From the NCBI RefSeq assembly GCF_020622345.1, contig NZ_JACNMO010000018.1, positions 52,191 to 116,190 of the forward strand: DNA of 64,000 bases, written 5' to 3'. Each line of letters begins with the position of its first letter. The stretch's first letter is position 1. Origin of the DNA: Roseobacter weihaiensis. Lineage in GTDB: Bacteria; Pseudomonadota; Alphaproteobacteria; Rhodobacterales; Rhodobacteraceae. Both the position numbers and the translations under genes were made by a program. Of the stretch, positions 18,413 to 27,122 are shown piece after piece. The notes beneath the pieces were generated by a model. The model was not told where the DNA came from, ran no database searches, and worked only from the letters and a program-made list of their open reading frames with translations.

Positions 18413-19143
18413 TGGAGTGGCGCGATCAAGGCATCCTGCTGACAACGCGCCGCCACGGGGAGACCTCTGCCATCATCGAGGTGTTCACGCCGTCCCATGG
18501 GCGGCATGCGGGTGTTGTGCGGGGCGGAACGAGCCGGAAAATCGCCCCGATCCTGCAACCCGGTGCACAGCTTGACGTGCTATGGCGGGCGCGGCTGGAA
18601 GATCACATCGGCAGCTTTCAGGTCGAACCGGTGCGCAGCCGCGCCGCGGTGGCCATGGGCAACAGGCTGGCGCTGGCGGGGCTGAACGCTGTCACCGGGC
18701 TGCTGGCCTTTTGCCTGCCGGAGCGGGAGGCGCATCCGGCTCTTTATACGCAGACCGAACAGCTGCTCGATCTGCTGGACCAGCCCGAGTTGTGGCCTCT
18801 GGCCTATCTGCGGTGGGAAATCCGCCTGCTGAACGAGATGGGATACGCCTTGGCGCTTGAGACCTGCGCGGTGACGGGCACCCGAGATGATCTGGCCTAT
18901 GTCTCACCGAAATCGGGCCGCGCGGTTTCGCGCAGGGCGGCAGGGGACTGGGCGGACAGGCTTCTGCCCCTGCCGGCGATCCTGCGCGGGGAAGGGTCAG
19001 CGCCGGATGGCGAGATTGCACAGGCGTTCATCACGACCGGGTATTTCCTGACGCATCACTTGGCAAAGGATCTCGGTCAGAAACCCCTGCCGGAGGCCCG
19101 GTCACGGTTTGTGGAGGCGTTCATCCGCCGGTCTGCAAAATGA
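18412..19143 (+). CDS. recO: DNA repair protein RecO
   Basis: A 243-residue recombination mediator that helps load RecA with RecR and anneals single strands. The N-terminal OB-fold part starts [26 protein letters not shown], with [12 protein letters not shown]; the helical C-terminal domain includes [25 protein letters not shown] and [22 protein letters not shown]. The zinc-finger cysteines of some RecO proteins are reduced to one here, as in many alphaproteobacteria. Its final 23 bases overlap the end of the convergent META lipoprotein gene. Confidence 0.94.
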   Translation: MEWRDQGILLTTRRHGETSAIIEVFTPSHGRHAGVVRGGTSRKIAPILQPGAQLDVLWRARLEDHIGSFQVEPVRSRAAVAMGNRLALAGLNAVTGLLAFCLPEREAHPALYTQTEQLLDLLDQPELWPLAYLRWEIRLLNEMGYALALETCAVTGTRDDLAYVSPKSGRAVSRRAAGDWADRLLPLPAILRGEGSAPDGEIAQAFITTGYFLTHHLAKDLGQKPLPEARSRFVEAFIRRSAK

Positions 19144-19519
19144 TCTTGCGCCCTTCGGGTGTCGACAGGATCAGCGTCGTGCCAAGCACTTCGGAGAGTG
19201 TCATATCTGTCAGGGCTTCAAAATAGGCCTCTTCGGCAGCGCTGTCCGGGCAGAGCGCTCGGGTGGCCGCAATGGTTTCGACCTCAAACCACGGATAGGG
19301 CGCGGTCATCGATGCACTGTACGCGTTGCAAGGGGCTTTGCCTGCGATACGGCCCGGTTCCGGGAATGTCAGCGTCGCGTTGGCGGCGAAGGGCACCCCA
19401 TCGATTTCTGTAACGTGCCAGACCTGACCTGCGGCCCCATAGCCCGCAACCGTTTCATCCCGCTTACAGGCGCTCAGGATCGTCAGGGCGGCCATCACAA
19501 GACAGGCTGTGGGCCTCAC
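19121..19519 (-). CDS. META-domain-like lipoprotein
   Basis: A 132-residue protein with a lipoprotein signal peptide ([18 protein letters not shown], lipid cysteine at 18), so probably attached to an envelope membrane. The mature part, with [35 protein letters not shown] and a terminal [18 protein letters not shown], resembles the META/HslJ domain. Its function is unknown. Its ATG overlaps the TetR regulator stop by four bases, so the two genes form one unit, and its 3' end overlaps recO on the other strand. Confidence 0.75.
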   Translation of the reverse strand: MRPTACLVMAALTILSACKRDETVAGYGAAGQVWHVTEIDGVPFAANATLTFPEPGRIAGKAPCNAYSASMTAPYPWFEVETIAATRALCPDSAAEEAYFEALTDMTLSEVLGTTLILSTPEGRKIILQTGG

Positions 19520-20037
19520 TTCAGAGCCAGAACCACGTCAACCATGGTGTCAAAGGCCTTTGTCGAAGAAGTCCGGTTTGCAACGGCTGGCAGCCCAATC
19601 AGGGCGGCCAGACAGCTTCGGGCAAAATCATCGTTTTTCAGGCCAAGATGGCGCAAAAGATTGCTCAGATACGTCAGCCTTTCGGCATCAACCTGCGCAA
19701 TCGCCTTGGCCACGCCCTTGTCTGCCCGCGCCCAGGCGCGAACAGCCGGGTCATAGCCGTTCCTCAGGATATCGCGACCGAATCGTCGCAGCCGCTGTTC
19801 TGCATTTCCGTCATCCGCCAATGCATTCACCACATCCGCGAAGGCCACGCTTTGCCAATGCTTTACAACGGCGGACTGAAAGTCAGGTACATCTTTGAAA
19901 TGCCAGTAGAAAGAGCCTTTGGTCGTTCCCAGGTCCCGGGCGAGTGGCTCCGCTGCGAGGGCGGCAGGGCCTTTTTTGCTGAGGGCCGAAAGCCCAGCAT
20001 CGATCCATGATTGGCGGGATAATCTTTGGCGTTTCAT
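19516..20037 (-). CDS. TetR/AcrR family transcriptional regulator
   Basis: A 173-residue regulator. The N-terminal helix-turn-helix is typical: SRQSWIDAGLSALSKKGPAALAAEPLARDLGTTKGSFYWHFKDVPDF (split across residues 7-53), with GSFYWHF being the family's recognition-helix signature. The C-terminal ligand domain contains RAWARADKGVAKAIAQVDAER and LSNLLRHLGL. The ligand is unknown. It is translationally coupled to the META lipoprotein gene, which may be its target. The 174-base gap before it (20038-20211) holds its promoter and the 3' end region of the acyl-CoA dehydrogenase gene. Confidence 0.9.
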   Translation of the reverse strand: MKRQRLSRQSWIDAGLSALSKKGPAALAAEPLARDLGTTKGSFYWHFKDVPDFQSAVVKHWQSVAFADVVNALADDGNAEQRLRRFGRDILRNGYDPAVRAWARADKGVAKAIAQVDAERLTYLSNLLRHLGLKNDDFARSCLAALIGLPAVANRTSSTKAFDTMVDVVLALK

Positions 20038-20211
20038 GCTCTAGCCATAGGCATCGTGTTAAAATGCTGCAAGTGCGAAGGCGTCGCATCGGTTCTTTTT
20101 GCATTTGCAGCATCCGTTGCGCAACAGGTCAGTGCCGCGGGACACGGATTTCGACAAACCCAAGGGGAAGCCCCATACCCGCCCACGGCAAGGCTCGACG
20201 CAGCCCTCCCC

Positions 20212-21897
20212 TTAGCCAAGGAGCCGGCGCGCGATCACTTGGGCCTGAATCTCTGCCGCCCCTTCAAAGATATTCAGGATACGCGCGTCGCAAAGCACAC
20301 GGCTGATCTTGTACTCCAGCGCAAAGCCATTGCCGCCGTGGATCTGCAGGCCGTTGTCCGCAGCAGCCCAGGCAACCCGCGCACCTAGAAGTTTGGCCAT
20401 CCCGGCCTCGACATCACAGCGCCGCCCCTCGTCTTTTTCAAAGGCGGAAAAATAGGTCAGTTGCCGGGCAACCATGATCTCAACCGCCATCATTGCCAGT
20501 TTTCCCGACACGCGGGGGAAATCGATCAGTGATTTGCCGAATTGCTTGCGATCCTGTGCATATTGCATGGAGATATCGAGTGCGGATTGCGCGACACCAA
20601 CAGCGCGGGCCGCGGTCTGGATGCGAGCGGATTCGAAGGTTTCCATGAGCTGTTTAAAGCCCTTGCCTTCCTCCCCGCCCAGAAGGTTTTCGCCTTTGAC
20701 GTGAAAATTGTCGAAGGCCAGTTCATACTCTTTCATGCCGCGGTAGCCCAGCACTTCGATCTCGCCGCCGGTCATGCCGTCGGTCGGGAAGGGGTGGGCA
20801 TCATCTCCGGGCGTTTTTTCCGCCAGAAACATCGACAGACCGCGATAATCGGTGGTGTCGGGGTCCGTGCGCGCGAGCAATGTCATCACATGGGTGCGGG
20901 AGGCATGGGTGATCCATGTCTTGTTGCCGGTAATGCGGTAGTCATCGCCCTCTTTCATGGCGCGTGTGCGCAGGCTGCCCAGATCAGAGCCCGTGTTGGG
21001 TTCGGTAAAAACGGCGGTCGGCAGGGTTTCAGCCGAGGCAAGCTGCGGGAGCCATTTCTCTTTCTGCGCGTCGGTACCGCCTGCGATGATCAGTTCCGCC
21101 GCGATTTCGGAACGCGTGCCCAAGGAGCCGACGCCGATGTAGCCCCGCGACAATTCTTCGGAGACAACGCACATGGACGCCTTGGAGAGGCCGAAGCCGC
21201 CATATTCTTCAGGGATCGTCAGGCCAAAAACGCCCATCTCCGCCAGTTCGTCAATGACCTCCATGGGGATCAGTTCGTCATTCAGATGCCAGTCGTGGGC
21301 AAAGGGTTCGACCTTTTCGACAGCATAGCGGCGAAACTGTTCCCGGATCATTTCCAGTTCTTCATCGAGACCGGAGGCCCCCACCGTGATATTCGCGGAT
21401 TGCTCCTGCATGAGTTCGACAAGACGGACACGGGCGGCCTGCGTGTTGGCAGACTGTGTCAGCGTCATGACGGCGGGTGCCATCAGAGCGCGCATATCGG
21501 TCTGCTCCAGACCCAAATCCTGAAGGCGTACAATCTCACCCTGGTTCATCTGGATCCCGCCATAGATCTGCCAGAGGTACTCGCCAAAAGCGATCTGATG
21601 GAGAAGCTGTTCGGTTTCACCGAATTTACCCTTGGCCTGCAGGCGCTCTGCCCAGTTCTGCATTTGTCTGAGCGCCTGCGCATAGGTTGCCAGCCATGCC
21701 AAGCCATGCGCCGCTGTCTGATGTTGTTCGATCAACGCACCCGAGATGCGCCCCTCGTCGGCTACCATCGACCGCACCCGCTCTTTTGCGGTGTCCAGAA
21801 GCTTCTCAACCGGCGTTACAGCCGCTGCCGTCAATGCCAGAAGATCGCCTAGAACGATCTGTGTGTGCAATGTGGGATCCTGTCCGTCGTGAGCCAT
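20212..21897 (-). CDS. Acyl-CoA dehydrogenase with N-terminal helical extension
   Basis: A 561-residue FAD-dependent acyl-CoA dehydrogenase. The core has the usual landmarks: YGGFGLSKASMCVVSEELSRG, TEPNTGSDLGSLRTRA (first signature), ITGNKTWITHA, QDRKQFGKSLIDF, and near the end QIHGGNGFALEYKISRVLCD followed by FEGAAEIQAQVIARRLL, where the glutamate of FEG is in the catalytic-base position. About 150 residues precede the core as a helical region, longer than a classical 380-residue enzyme; such long forms are common in roseobacters and some act on unusual acyl-CoAs. The ATG follows AGAGGATG. A frame from 22062 would add 55 unlikely residues. Electrons would pass to the EtfAB pair encoded at 34-35 kb. 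Confidence 0.92.
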   Translation of the reverse strand: MAHDGQDPTLHTQIVLGDLLALTAAAVTPVEKLLDTAKERVRSMVADEGRISGALIEQHQTAAHGLAWLATYAQALRQMQNWAERLQAKGKFGETEQLLHQIAFGEYLWQIYGGIQMNQGEIVRLQDLGLEQTDMRALMAPAVMTLTQSANTQAARVRLVELMQEQSANITVGASGLDEELEMIREQFRRYAVEKVEPFAHDWHLNDELIPMEVIDELAEMGVFGLTIPEEYGGFGLSKASMCVVSEELSRGYIGVGSLGTRSEIAAELIIAGGTDAQKEKWLPQLASAETLPTAVFTEPNTGSDLGSLRTRAMKEGDDYRITGNKTWITHASRTHVMTLLARTDPDTTDYRGLSMFLAEKTPGDDAHPFPTDGMTGGEIEVLGYRGMKEYELAFDNFHVKGENLLGGEEGKGFKQLMETFESARIQTAARAVGVAQSALDISMQYAQDRKQFGKSLIDFPRVSGKLAMMAVEIMVARQLTYFSAFEKDEGRRCDVEAGMAKLLGARVAWAAADNGLQIHGGNGFALEYKISRVLCDARILNIFEGAAEIQAQVIARRLLG

Positions 21898-22049
21898 ATC
21901 AACATCCTCTTTAGATGGCTGAAGATGTAGTTCTTTCGCAGGTGCAGCGCAACATAAATACCTAAAATTAGCCAATTTTGGACGAAAATTACCCCGTGCC
22001 GCGACGTTATTTCGCAGTGCAGCATTGCTTACCGGTGGGACAATCAACG

Positions 22050-22077
22050 AAAAAACCCGCAAGCGAGGCTTGCGGGT
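22050..22077 (-). terminator. Intrinsic terminator downstream of the XRE regulator gene
   Basis: On the minus strand a 10-bp perfect stem (ACCCGCAAGC with GCTTGCGGGT, three-base loop) is followed by a run of six T. It lies about 90 bases past the stop of the XRE gene and before the acyl-CoA dehydrogenase start, so it should separate the two leftward units. Confidence 0.85.
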
Positions 22078-22163
22078 CGATGATCGTTACAAATACAGAA
22101 CCGAAAAACAACTGGTAATATAGAATAGGCCCGCCCGACTTTGGAGGGCAGGTAATCTCGGAA

Positions 22164-22523
22164 TTAGCTTTGGCGCGCGACGGTGACGCCGGAGACGTCT
22201 TCGATGAATGTTACGATTCGGGATTTCACGGTGTCGTCACGGATCGCTGCCAGCGCCGTCACAATCTCCAGTCCGGGATCGCGCGGGCTTGTCGCATTCG
22301 TTGCCGCGTCCAGGCCTTCAAAAAAGTAGGACGTGGGAACATCAAGAATACGAGACAATTCGTAAAGTCTGCTGGCCGCAATGCGGTTTGAACCGATCTC
22401 ATACTTTTGTATCTGTTGAAAAGACAGATCAAGCTCTCTGGCAACGTCCGTCTGGGACAAACGGCGCATGGTTCTGATCTGTTTCAACTTGCGACCAACG
22501 TGAACATCAACTGGATGGGACAT
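22164..22523 (-). CDS. XRE-family helix-turn-helix regulator
   Basis: A 119-residue DNA-binding protein with an N-terminal Cro/C1 helix-turn-helix: VGRKLKQIRTMRRLSQTDVARELDLSFQQIQKYEIGSNRI spans residues 10-50, followed by LYELSRILDVPTSYFFEG. This type is common in alphaproteobacteria, usually as a global or stress regulator. The C-terminal 45 residues are a short helical tail without a sensor domain. It is divergent from the LysR-headed regulator; the shared 154-base gap contains an 11-base inverted repeat. The target genes are unknown. Confidence 0.88.
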   Translation of the reverse strand: MSHPVDVHVGRKLKQIRTMRRLSQTDVARELDLSFQQIQKYEIGSNRIAASRLYELSRILDVPTSYFFEGLDAATNATSPRDPGLEIVTALAAIRDDTVKSRIVTFIEDVSGVTVARQS

Positions 22524-22588
22524 AACTTTTTAAAACCTCTAACTTCGCTGGCTTCACTCATCGCGGGAATCACTTCCGGGTTCAACTG

Positions 22589-22623
22589 GGTACCTTTTTC
22601 CTTTTTTTGAACAAAAATGTACC
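22589..22623. promoter_or_regulatory. Inverted repeat in the divergent regulator promoter region
   Basis: GGTACCTTTTT (22589-22599) and AAAAATGTACC (22613-22623) form an 11-base inverted repeat with one mismatch and a 13-base spacer. It lies between two divergent regulator genes, 66 bases from the XRE start and 55 from the LysR-like start. An operator is the simplest reading; a transcribed hairpin is the alternative. Confidence 0.45.
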
Positions 22624-22677
22624 GTTAATGGGTGAAAAATATTGCATTGCTGGGTGATTAATTTACCATCCTCCAAT

Positions 22678-23613
22678 ATGAACCAGATAATGGATTCAAA
22701 TCGTGCTGCCAGATCGGTTGGAAAGCCGACCGAATCGCATGCGCTCTTGCATGAGATGATCAGATCGTTTACTACCTTAGCGAGAACATTAAATTTGAGC
22801 CACGCTGTGACGGAGCTGGGCAGCACACGCCAGACTGTGCGTCGGCATATCGCTCTTTTGGAGAAAGCCAAGGGGGTCGCGCTCTTCAGGGTTGAAGACC
22901 GGCAGTACTACCTGACCGAGGCCGGACAGCGCGCTCTGCCGGAGGCTGAAGACATCCTCGCGCGGGGCAATTCCTGGCTCAACAGAGATGTTGGGCACGT
23001 AGACGGCTTGCAGCATGTCAGCAAGGTACTGCCCGATGGGTGGTGCTTTCATCAGCAGCAACGACCGATTGCCGAGATATGGCGTTGTGAGCGCCCGCTG
23101 TTTCGGGAAACCGTCAAGGCCTGGGCAATCGCTCAAGGCGAGTTGGAACATGAAGCTTTTCAACATGTTCGTCCTTATTTCATGGTGTTTCGCGACTCTC
23201 CGAATGGCTGGCTGAGCGTCGAAGTTGGCGACGATTCTGCCTATGTTTCCTGGTTTGGCTGGAATTCCGCGCGCAGCAGTATCGGGCGTGACGTTGGCAA
23301 AATGCCGGGTGGAGACGACTTTGCACGCCTGCTGAGCGCGCCTTTTGAAGAGGTAAAATACACGCGTGGCGTGCGGCTTGACCACGTTTGCACTCTGCTT
23401 CCGCGTGTCCATGATGGACCGATGGTACCGCTGAGCTACCAACGATTGATGCTCGGGGGAACCTTCCCCGACGGCACTTTTGCGCTGCTCTCTGTTGTCG
23501 AGCGCTGTTACGATTTGGACATCGACGGGGTGACCGAAGAACAGGTCAGATTAATGCCAAAAGACATGTTAACACCTGATCGACCAAGCGCTCTAAAATA
23601 CGAGCGCAGTTAG
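22678..23613 (+). CDS. Regulator with LysR-type HTH and an unrecognised C-terminal domain
   Basis: About 311 residues. Residues 27-85 (MIRSFTTLARTLNLSHAVTELGSTRQTVRRHIALLEKAKG in two stretches, then LFRVEDRQYYLTEAGQRAL) form a winged helix-turn-helix of LysR type. The remainder does not look like the periplasmic-binding-protein fold of normal LysR regulators. It is shorter, rich in aromatic residues, and holds YFMVFRDSPNGWLSVEVGDD and PLSYQRLMLGGTFPDGTFALLSV, which faintly suggest a PAS-like sensor fold. The start is uncertain: ATGs at 22678 and 22690 both lack a strong ribosome-binding site. It is followed 50 bases later by the GNAT-like gene, which it may control. Confidence 0.7.
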   Translation: MNQIMDSNRAARSVGKPTESHALLHEMIRSFTTLARTLNLSHAVTELGSTRQTVRRHIALLEKAKGVALFRVEDRQYYLTEAGQRALPEAEDILARGNSWLNRDVGHVDGLQHVSKVLPDGWCFHQQQRPIAEIWRCERPLFRETVKAWAIAQGELEHEAFQHVRPYFMVFRDSPNGWLSVEVGDDSAYVSWFGWNSARSSIGRDVGKMPGGDDFARLLSAPFEEVKYTRGVRLDHVCTLLPRVHDGPMVPLSYQRLMLGGTFPDGTFALLSVVERCYDLDIDGVTEEQVRLMPKDMLTPDRPSALKYERS

Positions 23614-23624
23614 TTAATTTATTC

Positions 23625-23630
23625 TATAAT
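23625..23630 (+). promoter_or_regulatory. Perfect -10 box without a -35 before the GNAT-like gene
   Basis: TATAAT lies 12 bases after the stop of the LysR-headed regulator and 33 bases before the next ATG. No sequence 16-18 bases upstream resembles TTGACA, as expected of an activator-dependent promoter. Separate transcription of the GNAT-like gene is inferred. Confidence 0.45.
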
Positions 23631-23663
23631 CGGGGCTCTGGCCAACATCAGAGGAGAAGCCCG

Positions 23664-24380
23664 ATGACCATTCACACCTTCAGCGATGACAGCTTTTTTA
23701 CGGCTGCAAGTCTGGATATTTTGTCCCGTTACGAGGTCGATTTGACCATCGGTGACGACTTCGAAGAGTACAGAGAGCTACTTGCGGAGGGAAGACCAGA
23801 TCACATCTTGGGGGCGCCCTTTGACCCGACGCTGCACGACCTAAACGAGAAAAACGCATTCTGGATTGTCGGGCGGTCCGCTGACGGCACTATGATGCAC
23901 GCACAGGCGATGAGGCTTCTGGACACGGGCACGTCTTCTGTTGGCGAGTTCTTCCGTTACAACTTTCGCAAGTTCCCCCCTCCCGGCGTTGACATCGACT
24001 ATCAGCGCTCCCGCTATCGCGCGGGCCCCGGCGCACAGCGCATGACGGGGCGTGTCTGCTATCACGGAGAGGTCTGGATGGGTGGTGAGCCCGGTCAGTA
24101 CCGCGGCAGCGGGTTGTCCAGCCTGTTGGGGCGTTTTGCCTTTCTCACAGCGCTGCAAAGGCTGTCACCGGATTATATCATGGGGTTCATTCTAAAGCCC
24201 GTCGCCTTCAAGGGGTTCGTTGAGCGTCAGGGCTACATGCACGCAGAACCCGGCGCGCTGCGCTGGTACAAGCAGGGCGCTGCGGACCCGATGGAAACCT
24301 TCATGGTATACATGAGCAATGAAGACGCCCGTTTCGTGCTGGATATGCCGTTGCAAGAACTGGTATCTCTGGCAGCTTAA
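23664..24380 (+). CDS. GNAT-like protein of unknown substrate
   Basis: A 238-residue soluble protein. Residues 145-150 (QYRGSG) fit the acyl-CoA pyrophosphate-binding pattern Q/R-x-x-G-x-G/A of GNAT motif A, followed by a helix (LSSLLGRFAFLTALQRL) and a strand with YIMGFILKPVAFKGFVERQGY, where the VERQGY resembles the motif B end of GNATs. The first 50 residues are acidic and do not match known acetyltransferase heads. The ATG has a strong GAGGAG site. It is the partner of the LysR-headed regulator. An N-acyltransferase is likely; acyl-homoserine-lactone synthase signatures are absent. Confidence 0.65.
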   Translation: MTIHTFSDDSFFTAASLDILSRYEVDLTIGDDFEEYRELLAEGRPDHILGAPFDPTLHDLNEKNAFWIVGRSADGTMMHAQAMRLLDTGTSSVGEFFRYNFRKFPPPGVDIDYQRSRYRAGPGAQRMTGRVCYHGEVWMGGEPGQYRGSGLSSLLGRFAFLTALQRLSPDYIMGFILKPVAFKGFVERQGYMHAEPGALRWYKQGAADPMETFMVYMSNEDARFVLDMPLQELVSLAA

Positions 24381-24434
24381 AAGTTCCCGCCGCGCGCCCC
24401 GCGACGGAAAAATATGTGTTTCCCCGTGTGGCTG

Positions 24435-26033
24435 TCAGCTGATGGCAGCCGCGCGAACGTCTTCGTCGATAAACGGTAAATACTGGTCGAAGTTGTCGGA
24501 GAACATTTTGACCAGTTTCGCCGCCTGTCTGTCATAAGATTCCGGGTTGTCCCATGTACGGCGCGGGTCGAGCAGGATGCTGGGCACGCCTTTGACGTCA
24601 ACCGGTACCGAAAAGCCGAAATTGGGGTCCTTGCGGAACTCTGCGTCGGCCAGTGATCCATCAAGTGCTGCGGTCAGGAGCCCGCGAGTGGCTTTTATTG
24701 GCATGCGGCTACCTGTTCCATAGGCACCTCCGGTCCAGCCCGTATTCACCAGCCAGCAGGTCGCCCCATGCGTTGCAATCTTTTCACGCAGCAGGTTGCC
24801 ATAGACCTCTGGGCGACGGGGCATGAAGGGGGCCCCAAAGCAGGTCGAAAAGGTGGGCTCCGGCTCGGTCACGCCGCGCTCTGTTCCGGCCACTTTGGAC
24901 GTGAAGCCCGAGAGGAAATGATACATCGCCTGAGCGGGCGTCAGTCGTGAGATCGGCGGCAGGACTCCAAAGGCATCGCATGTCAGCATAATGATGTTCT
25001 TGGGATGCCCGCCCCGCGCCGACGCGGAGGCGTTCGAGATATAGTGAAGCGGGTAGGCGCAACGCATATTTGCGGTCAGGCTGTCATCTTCGAAGTCAAG
25101 GTCTTTGGTCTGCGGGTCGTAGACCATGTTTTCGATGACCGTTCCGAATTTCTCCGTGGTAGCATAGATTTCAGGTTCGGCCTCGGGGTTCAGGCTGATG
25201 GTCTTTGCGTAGCATCCGCCTTCGAAATTGAACGTGCCGGTATCGGACCAGCCATGTTCATCGTCACCGATCAGTGTCCGCGCGGGATCAGCTGACAGTG
25301 TCGTTTTTCCGGTCCCGGACAGGCCAAAGAATACCGCCGTATCGACCGGATTGCCGACCGCGTGATTGGCCGAACAATGCATCGGCATCACGCCTTTTTC
25401 AGGCAGCAGATAGTTCAGCAGCGTGAACACGGATTTCTTGTTTTCGCCCGCATACTCCGTCCCTCCGATCAGGATGAGCTTTTTGTCGAAGTTCATCGCG
25501 ATCACGGTTTCGGACCTGCAATTGTGTTTTGCCGGGTCGGCCAGGAAGCTGGGACAATTGATGACGGTGAAATCTGCGACAAAGTCGTCGAGGTCCTCGC
25601 GGTCGGGGCGCCGCAGCATATGGCGAATGAAAAGCCCGTGCCAGGCCAGCTCGGTGACCATGCGCACGTTGATGGCATGTTTCGGATCAGAGCCTCCGGT
25701 GAGGTCCTGAACAAAGTAGTCGCGCCCTTCCATGTGGGCCAGCATGTCGGCGTGAAGCTGGTCAAAGCCTTGGGGTGACATGGCGGCGTTGTTGTCCCAC
25801 CAGATCGTGTCGGCAACGCTGTCTGTCTTGACGACATGTTTGTCTTTTGGCGACCGGCCGGTGAATTTGCCGGTGGTCACCAGAAAGGCACCGCCCTTGC
25901 CGAGGTTTCCTTCGCCGCGCGCCAATGCATATTGAATAAGATCAGGTTCAATCAGGTTATAATAGACAGCGCCGAGCCCCGTGATCCCTTGATCTTCGAG
26001 CTGAAAGTCCGGGTTTACCCGTCCATGTGTCAT
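24435..26033 (-). CDS. pckA: Phosphoenolpyruvate carboxykinase (ATP)
   Basis: A 532-residue gluconeogenic enzyme converting oxaloacetate and ATP to phosphoenolpyruvate, ADP and CO2. Kinase-1a (P-loop) [13 protein letters not shown], the metal-binding [33 protein letters not shown] and [11 protein letters not shown] are all present. The length is normal. It is divergent from chvI-chvG, an arrangement conserved in alphaproteobacteria, where ChvI/ChvG activates pckA in Agrobacterium and Sinorhizobium relatives; similar control here is inference. Confidence 0.97.
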   Translation of the reverse strand: MTHGRVNPDFQLEDQGITGLGAVYYNLIEPDLIQYALARGEGNLGKGGAFLVTTGKFTGRSPKDKHVVKTDSVADTIWWDNNAAMSPQGFDQLHADMLAHMEGRDYFVQDLTGGSDPKHAINVRMVTELAWHGLFIRHMLRRPDREDLDDFVADFTVINCPSFLADPAKHNCRSETVIAMNFDKKLILIGGTEYAGENKKSVFTLLNYLLPEKGVMPMHCSANHAVGNPVDTAVFFGLSGTGKTTLSADPARTLIGDDEHGWSDTGTFNFEGGCYAKTISLNPEAEPEIYATTEKFGTVIENMVYDPQTKDLDFEDDSLTANMRCAYPLHYISNASASARGGHPKNIIMLTCDAFGVLPPISRLTPAQAMYHFLSGFTSKVAGTERGVTEPEPTFSTCFGAPFMPRRPEVYGNLLREKIATHGATCWLVNTGWTGGAYGTGSRMPIKATRGLLTAALDGSLADAEFRKDPNFGFSVPVDVKGVPSILLDPRRTWDNPESYDRQAAKLVKMFSDNFDQYLPFIDEDVRAAAIS

Positions 26034-26238
26034 TTATTTTTCTCCTGTATGCCCGCACGATCCGGCGGATGGTCATGATTCGCGGCAGGCGAATTCTGCC
26101 TGCTGCGGCGTCCTTAACATGACGTTTTATCCCCTGAACAGGACGCTTTCCGTAGTTAGCGCCATCATGGACATCTTTGTCGCGGGGCGTCGTTTCGCTG
26201 TGCGGGACGTGGTTAATAATGTCTTATTGGAGGCAACA

Positions 26239-26280
26239 ATGTGCGGCAATTTAGTCATTCGTAACCAAATTATGTCCTAA
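26239..26280 (+). CDS. Possible 13-residue leader peptide upstream of chvI
   Basis: ATG at 26239 opens a 13-codon frame (MCGNLVIRNQIMS) ending in TAA. A textbook GGAGG stands five bases before the ATG, a better site than most genes in this window have. It ends 108 bases before the chvI start. It may be a leader peptide or chance; nothing in the peptide suggests an attenuation mechanism such as repeated codons. Confidence 0.3.
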   Translation: MCGNLVIRNQIMS

Positions 26281-26329
26281 TTCCATGCGACTACTACGGT
26301 GATTCGTACTTAAGGATTGATTCGGGGGA

Positions 26330-26368
26330 ATGATCGATGGTCAATATCCCAAAAAACCAAGAAAATGA
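26330..26368 (+). CDS. Possible 12-residue upstream frame overlapping an alternative chvI start
   Basis: ATG at 26330 opens a 12-codon frame ([12 protein letters not shown]) whose TGA overlaps an ATG at 26365 that is in frame with chvI. The 26365 start would lengthen ChvI by eight residues. The ribosome-binding site (AAGGA) is 13 bases away, so translation is doubtful. Confidence 0.2.
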   Translation: MIDGQYPKKPRK

Positions 26369-26388
26369 GCAGCATAAGGAAACAGGTA

Positions 26389-27090
26389 ATGTCCAAGATC
26401 GCACTGGTTGACGACGACAGGAATATCCTGACGTCCGTTTCGATGACACTGGAGGCCGAGGGCTTCGAGGTGGAGACCTACAATGACGGCCAGGCTGCAT
26501 TGGACGCCTTCAACAAGAAGTTGCCCGATATGGCTGTGTTGGACATCAAGATGCCGCGCATGGACGGGATGGACCTGCTCCAACGTCTCCGCCAAAAAAC
26601 TGCGATGCCTGTGATTTTTCTCACGTCGAAAGATGATGAGATCGACGAAGTGCTGGGCCTGCGTATGGGAGCAGACGACTATGTGAAAAAGCCATTTTCA
26701 CAGCGATTGCTGGTGGAACGTATCCGTGCCTTGCTGCGCCGCCAGGATGCTGTTGCGGGTGACGTTGTCGCCGATACGGAAGAGACAAAGGTGATGGAGC
26801 GGGGTGATCTGCGCATGGACCCCTTGCGCCACGCGGTGAGCTGGAAGGGCAGGGATGTGTCCCTGACGGTAACAGAGTTTCTGCTGTTGCAGGCGCTGGC
26901 GCAACGTCCTGGTTTTGTAAAATCCCGTGACCAGTTGATGGACGTGGCCTATGATGATCAGGTTTATGTCGATGATCGCACGATCGACAGCCACATTAAA
27001 CGCCTCCGCAAAAAGATGCGGACCGCGGACGAAGAATTCTCGGCGATTGAGACGCTCTACGGCATCGGGTACAGATACAACGAAGAGTAA
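26389..27090 (+). CDS. chvI: Response regulator ChvI
   Basis: A 233-residue OmpR-type response regulator. The receiver domain has acidic residues at 8-10 (LVDDD), the phospho-acceptor Asp52 in [13 protein letters not shown], and the lysine in DDYVKKPFS. The C-terminal winged helix includes [29 protein letters not shown] and [15 protein letters not shown]. It pairs with the sensor kinase ChvG downstream and is known in alphaproteobacteria for acid, envelope and host-related control. The ATG follows AAGGAAACAGG; another in-frame ATG lies 24 bases upstream. Confidence 0.95.
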   Translation: MSKIALVDDDRNILTSVSMTLEAEGFEVETYNDGQAALDAFNKKLPDMAVLDIKMPRMDGMDLLQRLRQKTAMPVIFLTSKDDEIDEVLGLRMGADDYVKKPFSQRLLVERIRALLRRQDAVAGDVVADTEETKVMERGDLRMDPLRHAVSWKGRDVSLTVTEFLLLQALAQRPGFVKSRDQLMDVAYDDQVYVDDRTIDSHIKRLRKKMRTADEEFSAIETLYGIGYRYNEE

Positions 27091-27122
27091 ACCGATCCGT
27101 GGCTGCGGCCGAGAGGACTTTT

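Larger units (their letters stand above)
26034..26388. other. Divergent pckA/chvI intergenic region
   Basis: This 355-base gap must hold the pckA promoter (leftward) and the chvI promoter (rightward). It is AT-richer than its surroundings from about 26200. I could not name a -35/-10 pair with confidence. It contains two very short open frames, described separately, and no hairpin of terminator type. Confidence 0.5.

Noticed and set aside
20160..20211. Terminator after the acyl-CoA dehydrogenase gene
   Set aside because: Only a four-base GGGG/CCCC stem without a T tract was found; not enough to call.
23664..24380. GNAT-like protein as acyl-homoserine-lactone synthase
   Set aside because: The conserved LuxI-type Arg/Phe/Trp and acidic residues near the N-terminus are not present, and no LuxR-type gene is adjacent.
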